The notes beneath the pieces were generated by a model that was given only the letters and a program-made list of their open reading frames with translations, had not been told where the DNA came from and did no database searches. The position numbers and the translations under genes were made by a program. This document shows positions 15,158 through 24,195 of a stretch of DNA of 64,000 nt, piece by piece. Origin of the DNA: Streptomyces sp. NRRL F-2664 (GTDB lineage Bacteria; Actinomycetota; Actinomycetes; Streptomycetales; Streptomycetaceae); contig NZ_JOFX01000034.1 of NCBI RefSeq assembly GCF_000719345.1, forward strand, positions 1-64,000. Reading direction: 5' to 3'. Position 1 is the stretch's first letter. The number at the start of each line of letters is the position of its first letter.

Positions 15158-18100
15158 TCACTCGACGGTCTGGCGGCCCTCCGGGCGGGCGCTGCACGAG
15201 CTGCGGAAGGAGCAGTGGTCGCAGTGGCGTCCCGCGGCGGGCGTGAAGCGCTCGTCCAGCACCCGGCCGGCGGCGGTCGCGAGCAGGTCGCCGACCCACT
15301 CCCCGTCGAGCGGTTCCTGGGCCTGGACCTTGGGGACCGCGTCGCCTCCGTCGCGGACCGCGGCGCCCTGGCGCAGCTGGACGAGTTCGGCGCCGCCGGG
15401 CGCGGGGCGCCGCCCGTCGAAGACCTCGTCGACGGCTCCCTCGCGGACGGCGAGCTGGTAGACGGCGAGCTGGGGGTGGCGGGCGACCTCGTCCTTGGTG
15501 GGCGCGGACTTCCCGGTCTTGAAGTCGACGACGTACGCGCGGCCCTGCGGGTCCGCCTCGACGCGGTCCATGGAGCCGCGGATGCGGACGGCGACGTCGC
15601 CGGCTTCGAGTGTGACGTCGAACTCGTGCTCCGTGGCCACGGTCTCCCGGCCGCCGCGGTCGGTGGTGTGCCAGCGCAGGAAGCGTTCGAGGGCGGCGCG
15701 GGCGTTCTCCTTCTCCTGCGCCGACTTCCAGGGCGCGTCGAAGGCGAGGGCGTCCCAGACCGAGTCGAGGCGTTCCATGAGGACGGCGAGGTCTGCCGGG
15801 GTGCGGCCGGAGGCGACCTCGTCGGCGAGGACGTGGACGACGTTGCCGAAGCCCTGGGCGGCGGTGGAGGGGGCGTCGGCCTTGACCTCGCGGCCGAGGA
15901 ACCACTGGAGGGAGCAGGTGTTGGCGAGCTGGTCCAGTGCGCTGCCGGAGAGGGCGACGGGCCGGTCCCGGTCGCGGAGGGGGACGCTGCTGCGGGTGGG
16001 CTCGTACAGGCCCCACCAGCGCTGCGGGTGCGCGGCGGGCACCAGGGGGCGGTCCTCGTCGTCGGTGAGCGCGGCGAGGCGGGCGAGGCGGCGGGCGGCC
16101 GCGTCGCGCAGGGCGGGCGAGGCGTCCGGGTCGACGGTGGTGGCGCGCAGCTCGGCGACGAGCGCGGGAACGGCGAGGGGGCGCCGGGGCCGGCCGGTGA
16201 CGTCCTTCGGCGTGACGCCGAGCTCGGTGAGGAGGCGGGAGGGCTGGTCGCCGTCCTCGGCGGGGGCTTTCACGGCGGTGACGACGAGCCGGTCGCGGGC
16301 GCGGGTGGCGGCGACGTAGAAGAGGCGGCGCTCCTCGGCCAGGAGCGCGCCGGGGGTGAGGGGCTCGGCGAGGCCGTCGCGGCCGATGCGGTCGGCCTCC
16401 AGGAGGGAGCCGCGGCGGCGCAGGTCGGGCCACAGGCCCTCCTGGACGCCGGCGACGACGACGAGGGACCACTCCAGGCCCTTGGAACGGTGGGCGGTCA
16501 TCAGGCGGACGGCGTCGGGCCGGGTGGTGCGGGCCGTCAACGTGTCGGCGGCGATGTCCTCCGCCTCCAGTTGTTCGAGGAAGTTCAGCGCGCCGCTGCC
16601 GCCGGTGCGTTCCTCGGCGCGGGCGGCGGTGTCGAAGAGGGCACAGACGGCGTCGAGGTCGCGGTCGGCGTTGCGGCCGGCCGCGCCGCCGCGGCGGGCC
16701 TGGCGCTCCAGCCGGTCGGGCCAGGGGGTGCCGTCCCAGAGGACCCACAGGGCCTCCTCGGCGGTGCCGCCGCCCTGGAGGAGCTCGCGGGCCTTGCGCA
16801 GGAGCAGGCCGAGGCGCTGCGCGCCCCGGGCGTACGCGGGGTCGTGCGCGGTGAGGCGCTCGGGCTCAGCGAGGGCGCGGGCGAGCAGGACGTCGGAGGG
16901 TGCGGGCACCTTGACGCCTGCGGCGCGCTCCTCGTCCCGCAGGGCGCGGCCGAGCCGGCGCAGGTCGGCGGCGTCCATGCCGCCGAGGGGCGAGGCGAGC
17001 AGGGCGAGCGCCGCCTCCACGCCCCCGGCTGCTTCTTCGCCGGACCCGCCGGCGGCCGCACGGCCGGCCTCCCCGCCCTGCGGGTCGGCGTCGGCCGCGG
17101 CCGGGGCGCCTGCGGCGGCGCGGTCTGCGCCCGGCTCCGCTTCCGCGCGGGGCACGGCCGCTCCGACGTCCGCGTCCGTCGCGGCCGGCTCCGCGTCGGC
17201 GGGGAGGGCGTCCGGGTCGGCCGGCAGGGCGTCCGGATCGGCCGGGGCGGTGGGTGGGGTCCAGGTTGCGGTGAGGCGGAGGGCCGTGAGGAGGGGGGCG
17301 ACCGCCGGCTCGTGGCGGAGGGGGATGTCCGTGCCGTCCGTTTCGACCGGGACTCCCGCCGCGATCAGGGCGCGGCGCATCTGCGGGAGGGTACGGCCGC
17401 CGGCGCGGACCAGGACGGCCATGTCCTGCCACGGCACGCCGTCCTCCAGGTGGGCCCGGCGCAGGATGTCGGCGATGTTGTCCAGCTCTGCGCCGGCCGT
17501 CGGGTACGTGCAGACCTCCACCCGGCCGCCCTCCCGCGTGGCCTGCAGGGCGCGGTGGGCCCGCACCGCGGCCGCGGGGAGGCGGGGCAGCGGCATGCGG
17601 GTGGTCAGCAGGCGGGTCGCGGCCAGCAGGGCCGCCCCGGAGCGGCGGGCCACCGTCAGGGCCCTGACCTGCGCACCCGGGAAGGCGGACGCGAAGTCGA
17701 GCACGTTGTTGATGTCGGCGCCGCGGAAGGCGTAGATCGACTGGTCCGGGTCGCCGAAGGCCACCAGCGTGCCGCCGTGCCCGGTCAGGGCCCGCAGCAG
17801 GCGCAGCTGGGAGGCGTCCGTGTCCTGGTACTCGTCCACGAAGATCGCGTCGTACGCCGAGGCCAGTGACGGGGTGCGCTCGGCCAGGAGGACCGCGCGG
17901 TGGAGCAGCTCCGCGTAGTCCAACGTCCCCTGGATGTCGAGGACGTCGAGGTACTCGGAGAGGAAGGCGGCCGCCGCCTTCCAGTCGGGTCGGCCGATGC
18001 GGTCGGCGAAGTCGGCGAGGGCCGTCGGGCCGAGGCCCAGCTCCCGGGCGCGGGCGAGGACCGCCCGGACCTCGTCGGCGAACCCGCGCGTGGTCAGTGC

Positions 18101-18601
18101 GGCCCGCAGGTCGTCCGGCCAGCGGATCGAGCGGATCCGCCGCTGGCCCTCCAGGAGGGTGCGGACCATCACGTCCTGCTCGGGGCCGGACAGCAGCCGC
18201 AGCGGATCGGCGAAGAGGTCGGTGTCCTGGTGGGCGCGGACCAGGCCGTAGCAGAAGGAGTGGAAGGTGGTGGCCTGCGGGGCGCGTGCCCCGCCCAGCC
18301 GCAGGGCGGCCCGGTCGCGCAGTTCCACCGCCGCCTTGCGGCTGAAGGTGAGGATCAGGATCCGGGAGGGGTCCGTACCGGCTTCCACGCGCGCGGCGGC
18401 GGCCTCCACCAGCGTGGTCGTCTTCCCGGTGCCGGGGCCGGCCAGGACCAGCAGCGGTCCTCCGGGGTGGTCAACCACCGCCCGCTGCGCTGCGTCCAGC
18501 ACAGGGGGATCCACCCGTTCCGGCCCGGTGCGCACGAGGCGGTACGCGTCGGGGGTCCGCGAACGCCGCCGTTCGGTGCGGTCCGAGGAAGAGGTGATCA
18601 C
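15158..18601 (-). CDS. adnA: AdnA: helicase-nuclease subunit with iron-sulfur staple
   Basis: A predicted 1147-residue partner of AdnB. The N-terminal ATPase shows LDAAQRAVVDH, Walker A AGPGTGKT (~54-61), TFSRKAAVELR and FVDEYQDTD. The C-terminal nuclease shows YVVDFKTGKS and QLAVYQ. One cysteine (NTCSLQW) and a terminal CDHCSFRSSC give the C...CxxCx5C pattern of AddB/Cas4-type 4Fe-4S nucleases. I placed the start at the GTG for ITSSSDR. An ATG at 18739 would add 46 residues that look non-homologous, and neither start has a strong Shine-Dalgarno. An Asp/Ala/Pro-rich insert with DPDALPA repeats lies in the middle. Confidence 0.9.
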   Translation of the reverse strand: MITSSSDRTERRRSRTPDAYRLVRTGPERVDPPVLDAAQRAVVDHPGGPLLVLAGPGTGKTTTLVEAAAARVEAGTDPSRILILTFSRKAAVELRDRAALRLGGARAPQATTFHSFCYGLVRAHQDTDLFADPLRLLSGPEQDVMVRTLLEGQRRIRSIRWPDDLRAALTTRGFADEVRAVLARARELGLGPTALADFADRIGRPDWKAAAAFLSEYLDVLDIQGTLDYAELLHRAVLLAERTPSLASAYDAIFVDEYQDTDASQLRLLRALTGHGGTLVAFGDPDQSIYAFRGADINNVLDFASAFPGAQVRALTVARRSGAALLAATRLLTTRMPLPRLPAAAVRAHRALQATREGGRVEVCTYPTAGAELDNIADILRRAHLEDGVPWQDMAVLVRAGGRTLPQMRRALIAAGVPVETDGTDIPLRHEPAVAPLLTALRLTATWTPPTAPADPDALPADPDALPADAEPAATDADVGAAVPRAEAEPGADRAAAGAPAAADADPQGGEAGRAAAGGSGEEAAGGVEAALALLASPLGGMDAADLRRLGRALRDEERAAGVKVPAPSDVLLARALAEPERLTAHDPAYARGAQRLGLLLRKARELLQGGGTAEEALWVLWDGTPWPDRLERQARRGGAAGRNADRDLDAVCALFDTAARAEERTGGSGALNFLEQLEAEDIAADTLTARTTRPDAVRLMTAHRSKGLEWSLVVVAGVQEGLWPDLRRRGSLLEADRIGRDGLAEPLTPGALLAEERRLFYVAATRARDRLVVTAVKAPAEDGDQPSRLLTELGVTPKDVTGRPRRPLAVPALVAELRATTVDPDASPALRDAAARRLARLAALTDDEDRPLVPAAHPQRWWGLYEPTRSSVPLRDRDRPVALSGSALDQLANTCSLQWFLGREVKADAPSTAAQGFGNVVHVLADEVASGRTPADLAVLMERLDSVWDALAFDAPWKSAQEKENARAALERFLRWHTTDRGGRETVATEHEFDVTLEAGDVAVRIRGSMDRVEADPQGRAYVVDFKTGKSAPTKDEVARHPQLAVYQLAVREGAVDEVFDGRRPAPGGAELVQLRQGAAVRDGGDAVPKVQAQEPLDGEWVGDLLATAAGRVLDERFTPAAGRHCDHCSFRSSCSARPEGRQTVE

Positions 18602-18781
18602 GTGAGGTGCCGGTCCTGGTGGGTCTGCGTGCTGGGGCGGTACTGCGGTGCCGGCTCGCGCGGAAGCCGAAGAGGCAACGCTACGGCAACCGGCGCGGCC
18701 CGCGCAGTCCCCCCGGGTACCCCGGACGGGCGTTCGCACCGTCGCCCGATCGCCCGCCTCGGCGCCGCATGGCCGAAGCTG

Positions 18782-19174
18782 TCAGGTGTGAGCCTCGTCG
18801 CGCCCGCCGTCCCGTCCGGGGTCCTGCCCGCCCTCCCGGCCGGGCTCCCGTCCGGGGTCCGGGTCCCCGTCCCAGCGTGCCCGGCGCATCTCCAGGCGGG
18901 GGGTGCCGTCGGCCGTCAGGCGCAGCGGGGTGGCCTCGGCCCGGTAGTGCTCCAGGGCGCGCGCCTCGTGGCCGGGCAGCGGCAGGCCGTCCGCCCGCAC
19001 CACGCGCCACCAGGGCACGGCTCCTCCGTAGAGGGCCATGACACGCCCGACTTGGCGCGGTCCGCCCTCGCCGAGCCATTCGGCGACGTCTCCGTATGTC
19101 ATCACCCGGCCGGGCGGAATACGCTCGACGCCCTCCAGTACGCGCTCCGCGTACGCGGGCAGCTCCTCACTCAT
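18782..19174 (-). CDS. Alkyltransferase-like (ATL) DNA-binding protein of the MGMT family
   Basis: A 130-residue protein with the DNA-binding fold of O6-alkylguanine transferases (PPGRVMTYGDVAEWLG, RQVGRVMAL). The reactive PCHR motif reads PWWRV, with Trp replacing the alkyl-acceptor Cys. ATL proteins with this change cannot transfer the alkyl group; they bind O6-alkylguanine and hand the lesion to nucleotide excision repair. The tail after ~105 residues is a charged Gly/Asp/Arg repeat (PGREGG-type). It lies upstream of adnA on the same strand, 180 bases away, and the mycobacterial counterpart sits in the same neighbourhood. Confidence 0.87.
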   Translation of the reverse strand: MSEELPAYAERVLEGVERIPPGRVMTYGDVAEWLGEGGPRQVGRVMALYGGAVPWWRVVRADGLPLPGHEARALEHYRAEATPLRLTADGTPRLEMRRARWDGDPDPGREPGREGGQDPGRDGGRDEAHT

Positions 19175-19341
19175 TCAGCACATGGTGCAGTACGCCGGCC
19201 ACCCGCCGGCGGAAGTTGTGGTTCCGGACCGGCGCGCACCCTGATGCCCCGGCGTCCCCTCGGTCCGTGCCACCATCTTCCGGGCGGTGACTGGTGATAC
19301 GCGATCAAGAAGAGACGGATGTGACGACGAAGGAGCAGGGT

Positions 19342-22152
19342 GTGAGCCCTCCGGAAGGCGCGGCGGGGGACGACGCGGCGCGCCCTGAGGACGGCCCCGC
19401 CCCCCGCCCGCAGAACCGTCCCCAGGACCCCGCGCCGGAAACCGTGCCGGACCGCGCGCCGGAGCCTGCGCCCGGCCTCCCGGCGGGCCCGCCGGCGTCC
19501 CTCCCGGCCGGCCGCGACCCCGGCCGCGCTGGCGACGAGGACGCGGAGGCCCCGCACGGCCACGCCACCACCGCCGCCGACCGGGTCGAGGTCGACGAAC
19601 CGCTGCTCGCCGCCCGCGTGCACCGGCCGTCCGACCTCGTACGGCTCCTCGTCGGCATCCTCGGCATCGCCGTCCTGCTCGGCATCGCCGCCTTCGCCCA
19701 CGGCACCACCGTCGGGCTGGAGGAGGACATCAGCAAGGGCACCGGCCAGGCGCCGGACCTGTTGATCAAGGTGGCGGCGCTGGTCTCCAGCATCGCGGTG
19801 CTGCTGCTGCCCGTCGCCTTCGCCATCGAGCGCCTGATCAAACGCGACGGGCTGCGGATCGCCGACGGCGTGCTGGCCGCCGTCCTCGCGCACGGTGTCA
19901 CCCTGGCCACCGACCTGTGGGTCTCCCAGGCCGCCCCGGCCACGATCCAGGACGCCCTCACCCGCTCCGCGGGCGGCGGGGCCCTGACCGACCCCGTGCA
20001 CGGCTACCTCGCGCCGGTGATCGCGTACATGACCGCGGTGGGCATGACCCGCAGGCCCCACTGGCGCGTGGCGCTGTGGGTGGTCCTGCTGCTCAACGCG
20101 CTCACCATGCTGGTCAACGGCTACACCACCCCCTTCTCGATCATCCTCACGGTGCTGATCGGCTGGAGCGTGGCCTACGGCACCCTGTACGCCGTCGGCT
20201 CCCCCAACGTGCGCCCGACCGGGCAGCACCTGCTCGCCGGGCTGCGCCGCGTCGGCTTCCAGCCGGTCAGCGCCCTGCGCGCCGAGACGCCCGAGGGCCC
20301 CGAGGCGTCCGAGACCGGCGACCGCGGCCGGCGCTACCACGTGACCCTGGAGGACGGCCCGCCGCTCGACGTCACCGTCGTCGACCGGGAGCAGCAGGCG
20401 CAGGGCTTCTTCTACCGGGTGTGGCGCCGGCTCACCCTGCGCGGCATCACCACCCGCCGCAGCCTGCAGTCGCTGCGGCAGGCCCTGGAGCAGGAGGCGC
20501 TCCTCGCGTACGCGGCGATCGCGGCCGGGGCGAACGCCCAGAAGCTGATCGCCACGTCCGAGCTGGGACCGGACGCGGTCATGCTCGTCTACGAGCACCT
20601 GGGCGGGCGAACCCTGGACTCCCTCCCGGACGAGGAGATCACCGACGAGCTGAGCCGCAACGCGTGGGAGCAGGTGCGGGCCCTGCAGTCGCGGCGGATC
20701 GCCCACCGCAGGCTCACCGGGGACGCACTGGTGGTGGATCGTTCCGGCAACGTCATCCTCACCGACCTGCGGGGCGGGGAGATCGCGGCCGGCGACCTGG
20801 TGCTCCGGATGGACGTCGCGCAGCTGCTGGCCACCCTCGGCCTGCGGGTCGGCGCGGAGCGGGCGGTGGCCTCGGCGGTGTCGGTGCTCGGCCCCGACAC
20901 GGTGGCGGGCTGCCTTCCGCTGCTCCAGCCGATCGCGCTGAGCCGTTCCACCCGGTCGACGCTGCGCAGGCTGGCCCGGGAGCGGGCCGAGCGGGAGCGG
21001 GAGGCCGTACTGGAGTCCTCACGGGCGGCGAAGGCGGCGCGCGAGGCGGAGGCCGCGGCCTCCGCCACGGCGGCCCCGACCTCGCCCGCGGCGGACCGCA
21101 AGGCCGAGAAGAGGGCGCTCGACGACGCCCTGGACGAGGCCCGCGAGGAGGACCTGCTCAGCCAGATCCGCCAGCAGGTGCTGCTGATCCGCCCGCAGGC
21201 GCCGGTGGAGCCGGCCCGGCTGGAGCGGATCCGGCCGCGCACCCTGGTGTCGTTCATCGCGGGCGCCTTCGGCGCGTACTTCCTGCTGACCCAGCTGGCG
21301 CACGTGGACTTCGGGACGATCATCGGTGACGCGCAGTGGGGCTGGGTCGGGGCGGCGGTCGCCTTCTCGGCCCTCAGCTACTTCGCGGCGGCGATGAGCC
21401 TGCTGGGCTTCGTGCCGGAGCGGGTGTCGTTCCTGCGGACCGTGGTGGCGCAGGTGGCGGGTTCGTTCGTGAAGCTGGTGGCGCCGGCGGCCGTCGGCGG
21501 CGTCGCGCTGAACACGCGCTTCCTGCAGCGGGCGGGCGTCCGGCCGGGGCTGGCGGTCGCGAGCGTGGGCGCCTCGCAGCTGTTCGGGCTGGCCAGCCAC
21601 ATCCTGCTGCTGCTGTCCTTCGGCTACCTGACCGGCACCGAGAAAACCCCGGAGATGACCCCGTCCCGGGCCGTCATCGCGGGGCTGCTCACGGTGGCGG
21701 TGCTGGTGCTGGTCGTGACGGCCGTGCCGTTCATGCGGAAGTTCGTGGTCACGCGGGTACGGGCGCTGTTCGCGGGCGTGGTGCCGCGCATGCTGGACGT
21801 GCTCCAGCGGCCCAAGAAGCTGATGACCGGCATCGGCGGGATGCTGCTGCTGACGGGCTGCTTCGTGATGTGCCTGGACGCGTCGATCAGGGCGTTCGGG
21901 GGCGGCGAGGCCATCAGCTACGCGAGCATCGCGGTGGTGTTCCTGGCGGGCAACGCGCTGGGGTCGGCGGCGCCGACGCCGGGCGGTATGGGCGCGGTGG
22001 AGACCACGCTGACGCTGGGGCTGATCGCGGCGGGGCTGGAGAAGGAGGTCGCGATCTCGGCGGTGCTGCTGTTCCGGCTGATGACCTTCTGGCTGCCGGT
22101 GCTGCCGGGCTGGATCTCGTTCAACTTCCTGACCCGCAAGGAAGCGATCTAG
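19342..22152 (+). CDS. Membrane protein: N-terminal TM domain, kinase-like core, LPG-synthase/flippase-like C-terminal domain
   Basis: A predicted 936-residue inner-membrane protein. I chose the GTG at 19342 because GAAGGAG sits just upstream; earlier in-frame GTGs exist. Order: a Pro/Ala-rich acidic cytosolic stretch (~1-95); about five hydrophobic segments; a soluble core (~300-540) resembling RIO/APH kinases (YEHLGGRTLDSL, then IAHRRLTGDALVVD and VILTDLRGG). The expected HxDLhxxN catalytic loop is replaced, so it may be a pseudokinase. A Lys/Ala/Glu-rich helix (~560-590) follows. The last ~300 residues form a UPF0104/LPG-synthase transmembrane domain with PTPGGMGAVE. A lipid-modification or transport role is plausible; the substrate is unknown. 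Confidence 0.75.
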   Translation: MSPPEGAAGDDAARPEDGPAPRPQNRPQDPAPETVPDRAPEPAPGLPAGPPASLPAGRDPGRAGDEDAEAPHGHATTAADRVEVDEPLLAARVHRPSDLVRLLVGILGIAVLLGIAAFAHGTTVGLEEDISKGTGQAPDLLIKVAALVSSIAVLLLPVAFAIERLIKRDGLRIADGVLAAVLAHGVTLATDLWVSQAAPATIQDALTRSAGGGALTDPVHGYLAPVIAYMTAVGMTRRPHWRVALWVVLLLNALTMLVNGYTTPFSIILTVLIGWSVAYGTLYAVGSPNVRPTGQHLLAGLRRVGFQPVSALRAETPEGPEASETGDRGRRYHVTLEDGPPLDVTVVDREQQAQGFFYRVWRRLTLRGITTRRSLQSLRQALEQEALLAYAAIAAGANAQKLIATSELGPDAVMLVYEHLGGRTLDSLPDEEITDELSRNAWEQVRALQSRRIAHRRLTGDALVVDRSGNVILTDLRGGEIAAGDLVLRMDVAQLLATLGLRVGAERAVASAVSVLGPDTVAGCLPLLQPIALSRSTRSTLRRLARERAEREREAVLESSRAAKAAREAEAAASATAAPTSPAADRKAEKRALDDALDEAREEDLLSQIRQQVLLIRPQAPVEPARLERIRPRTLVSFIAGAFGAYFLLTQLAHVDFGTIIGDAQWGWVGAAVAFSALSYFAAAMSLLGFVPERVSFLRTVVAQVAGSFVKLVAPAAVGGVALNTRFLQRAGVRPGLAVASVGASQLFGLASHILLLLSFGYLTGTEKTPEMTPSRAVIAGLLTVAVLVLVVTAVPFMRKFVVTRVRALFAGVVPRMLDVLQRPKKLMTGIGGMLLLTGCFVMCLDASIRAFGGGEAISYASIAVVFLAGNALGSAAPTPGGMGAVETTLTLGLIAAGLEKEVAISAVLLFRLMTFWLPVLPGWISFNFLTRKEAI

Positions 22153-22521
22153 CCCCCGGCCGGGGGTTGCGGGGGTACGGGGCTCCGCCCGCGCCTCGGC
22201 GTGCCGCTCCCCGGGGGCCCGTCCCCCGGCGGCGCTGCGCGTCCGCGCCTCGAACGCCCGGGGGCGAGAGGCAGGCGGCCGCCGCGTGACGGGCCATCGA
22301 ACCGGCGCGGAGGGTGCGGGAGTTCGGCTCCCGGGTCATCGCCTTCACGTACGGCACGGTCCCCGCGAAGTACCGCAGCCGGGCCACCGCCGGCCGCCCC
22401 GGCGCCGCCGGGTCCGCGCCGCCCGGGCGGCCCGGCAGGTGCCGACGCAGCCGCTGTCACCCGCCCACCCGAACGGGTCAGCGCGCGGGCGGCGGGCGCC
22501 GGGGGCGCGCAGGATGGTGAC
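22153..22521. other. Gene-free gap with C-rich sequence
   Basis: This 369-base spacer follows the membrane-protein stop and holds long G/C blocks and several possible G/C hairpins, but no homologous gene. A minus-strand frame at 22121-22387 has one less repetitive part (LRYFAGTVPYVKAMTREP), but its downstream portion is clearly non-coding in style. A promoter for the downstream hydrolase presumably lies here, but I see no convincing -10/-35 pair. Confidence 0.5.
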
Positions 22522-24126
22522 ATGCCCAGACACCTCCTGCGCGTCGTCGTCGCCGTCGCCCTCATGGCCGGGGCGGCCGGTACAAGTGGCTGTTCCGACA
22601 GCGGGGAGGAGAAGACGCCCAAGGCGGGCGGCACCGAGGGGGCACCACCCCTGAAGTGGGGGGAGTGCGAGGCCCCGACGGCAGCCGAGGGGGGCGGGCA
22701 GGCTCCGCCCAAGGACTGGCAGTGCGCCACGCTCCACGTGCCCCTCGACTACGCCGACCCCGAAGGAGAAACGATTCCTCTCGCGCTGATCAGGGCGAAG
22801 GCGAGGAACCAGAAGGAGCGCCTGGGGTCGCTCGTCTTCAACTTCGGCGGCCCCGGCGGCTCCGGGATCACCACGCTGCCCGGCGCCGCCAAGGAGTACG
22901 AGGCACTGCGCCGGCGCTACGACCTCGTGAGCTTCGACCCGCGCGGGGTGGGCCGCAGCGCCCCCGTCCTGTGCCTGGACGACAAGCAGCTCGACGCGTA
23001 CTACGCCGCGGACTCCTCCCCCGACACCCCGCAGGCGGAGCAGGCGTACCTCGACAACACCCGCCGCTACCAACGGGCCTGCGAGGCCAAGTCCGGGAAG
23101 GTGCTCCCGTACGTCGGCACGGAGAACGCCGCCCGCGACCTCGACCGGCTCCGCCAGGCCCTGGGCGACGAGAAGCTCAACTACTTCGGGATCTCCTACG
23201 GGACCGAACTCGGCGGGGTGTACGCCCACCTCTTCCCCGAGAAGGTCGGCCGCGCCGTCTTCGACGCCGTCGTCGACCCGACCGCGACCTCCGAACAGGG
23301 TGCGCTCGGCCAGGCCAAGGGCTTCCAGCTGGCCCTCACCAACTTCGCGCAGGACTGCGTGGACCGGGGCGACGAGTGCCGGCTCCGGGGCAGCACCGCC
23401 CAGGAGATCGAGGAAGACATCATCGCGCTGCAGAAGCAGCTGGCCGCCAAACCGATTCCGGGCATCGGCGACCGGATGCTGACCGAGTCCTCGGCGACCA
23501 ACGGCATCGCCCAGGCCCTCTACTCCCAAGAGCTGTGGCCGCTGCTGGAGCAGGGACTGGACGAGGCCGAGGGCGGCCAGGGACAGCTGCTGATGGCACT
23601 GTCCGACGCCCTCAACGGCCGCGGCGAGAACGGCGACTACAGCAACATCGGCGCCGCCAACACGGCGATCAACTGCGTCGACTCCAAGGACCGCTACACC
23701 CTGGAGCAGACCAGGGCGAAGCTCCCCGCCTTCCGCGGGGCCTCCCCGGTCTTCGGGGACTTCCTCGGCTGGGCGATGATGAGCTGTACCGGCTGGCCGG
23801 TCCCCGGCACCTCGGCGACCCCGGACGTCTCCGCCCCCGGGGCCGACCCGATCGTGGTGATCGGCAACACGGGCGACCCGGCCACCCCGTACGAGGGCGC
23901 CCGCAAGATGGTCGAGCGGCTCGGCCCCGGTGTGGGTGTGGAGCTCACGTACGAGGGCGAGGGCCACGGGGCGTACAACAGCGGCGACCCGTGCGTGCAG
24001 GGAGCGGTGAACGCCTACCTGCTCGACGGAAAGGTCCCCGCCGCGAACACCGTCTGTACCCCGCCGCCGGACGCCACCCAGCCCCCGGCCCAGCCGTCAC
24101 CCCCGACCGAACCCCTCGGCGCCTGA
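22522..24126 (+). CDS. Exported alpha/beta-hydrolase, tripeptidyl-aminopeptidase-like (SlpD/E type)
   Basis: A 534-residue predicted lipoprotein or secreted peptidase. The basic/hydrophobic leader ends AGTSGC at residue ~25, a weak lipobox. The hydrolase shows FNFGGPGGSG (oxyanion region), FDPRGVGRS, the nucleophile elbow GISYGTELGG (Ser ~224), an acidic GNTGDPATP and a late EGHGAY histidine, followed by a Cys-containing C-terminal cap. Streptomyces Slp and Tap peptidases with this layout release tripeptides from protein N-termini outside the cell. The protein ends in a Pro/Thr-rich tail. A perfect bidirectional terminator follows. Confidence 0.88.
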   Translation: MPRHLLRVVVAVALMAGAAGTSGCSDSGEEKTPKAGGTEGAPPLKWGECEAPTAAEGGGQAPPKDWQCATLHVPLDYADPEGETIPLALIRAKARNQKERLGSLVFNFGGPGGSGITTLPGAAKEYEALRRRYDLVSFDPRGVGRSAPVLCLDDKQLDAYYAADSSPDTPQAEQAYLDNTRRYQRACEAKSGKVLPYVGTENAARDLDRLRQALGDEKLNYFGISYGTELGGVYAHLFPEKVGRAVFDAVVDPTATSEQGALGQAKGFQLALTNFAQDCVDRGDECRLRGSTAQEIEEDIIALQKQLAAKPIPGIGDRMLTESSATNGIAQALYSQELWPLLEQGLDEAEGGQGQLLMALSDALNGRGENGDYSNIGAANTAINCVDSKDRYTLEQTRAKLPAFRGASPVFGDFLGWAMMSCTGWPVPGTSATPDVSAPGADPIVVIGNTGDPATPYEGARKMVERLGPGVGVELTYEGEGHGAYNSGDPCVQGAVNAYLLDGKVPAANTVCTPPPDATQPPAQPSPPTEPLGA

Positions 24127-24140
24127 CCGCAGCACAGCAC

Positions 24141-24181
24141 GAAGGGGCCGTACCCGCGGCGAACGCGGGTACGGCCCCTTC
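24141..24181. terminator. Bidirectional terminator between the hydrolase and moeZ
   Basis: A perfect 18-bp inverted repeat (GAAGGGGCCGTACCCGCG and its complement) around a five-base loop. Its ends are A/T-rich on both strands, and it lies exactly between two convergent stops. Confidence 0.9.
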
Positions 24182-24195
24182 ACGAGCGGGAACGG

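Noticed and set aside
22121..22387. Minus-strand frame of 88 codons with LRYFAGTVPYVKAMTREP
   Set aside because: It overlaps the 3' end of the membrane-protein gene, half is low-complexity and it has no clear ribosome site. I treat it as non-coding, though the non-repetitive part could be rechecked.
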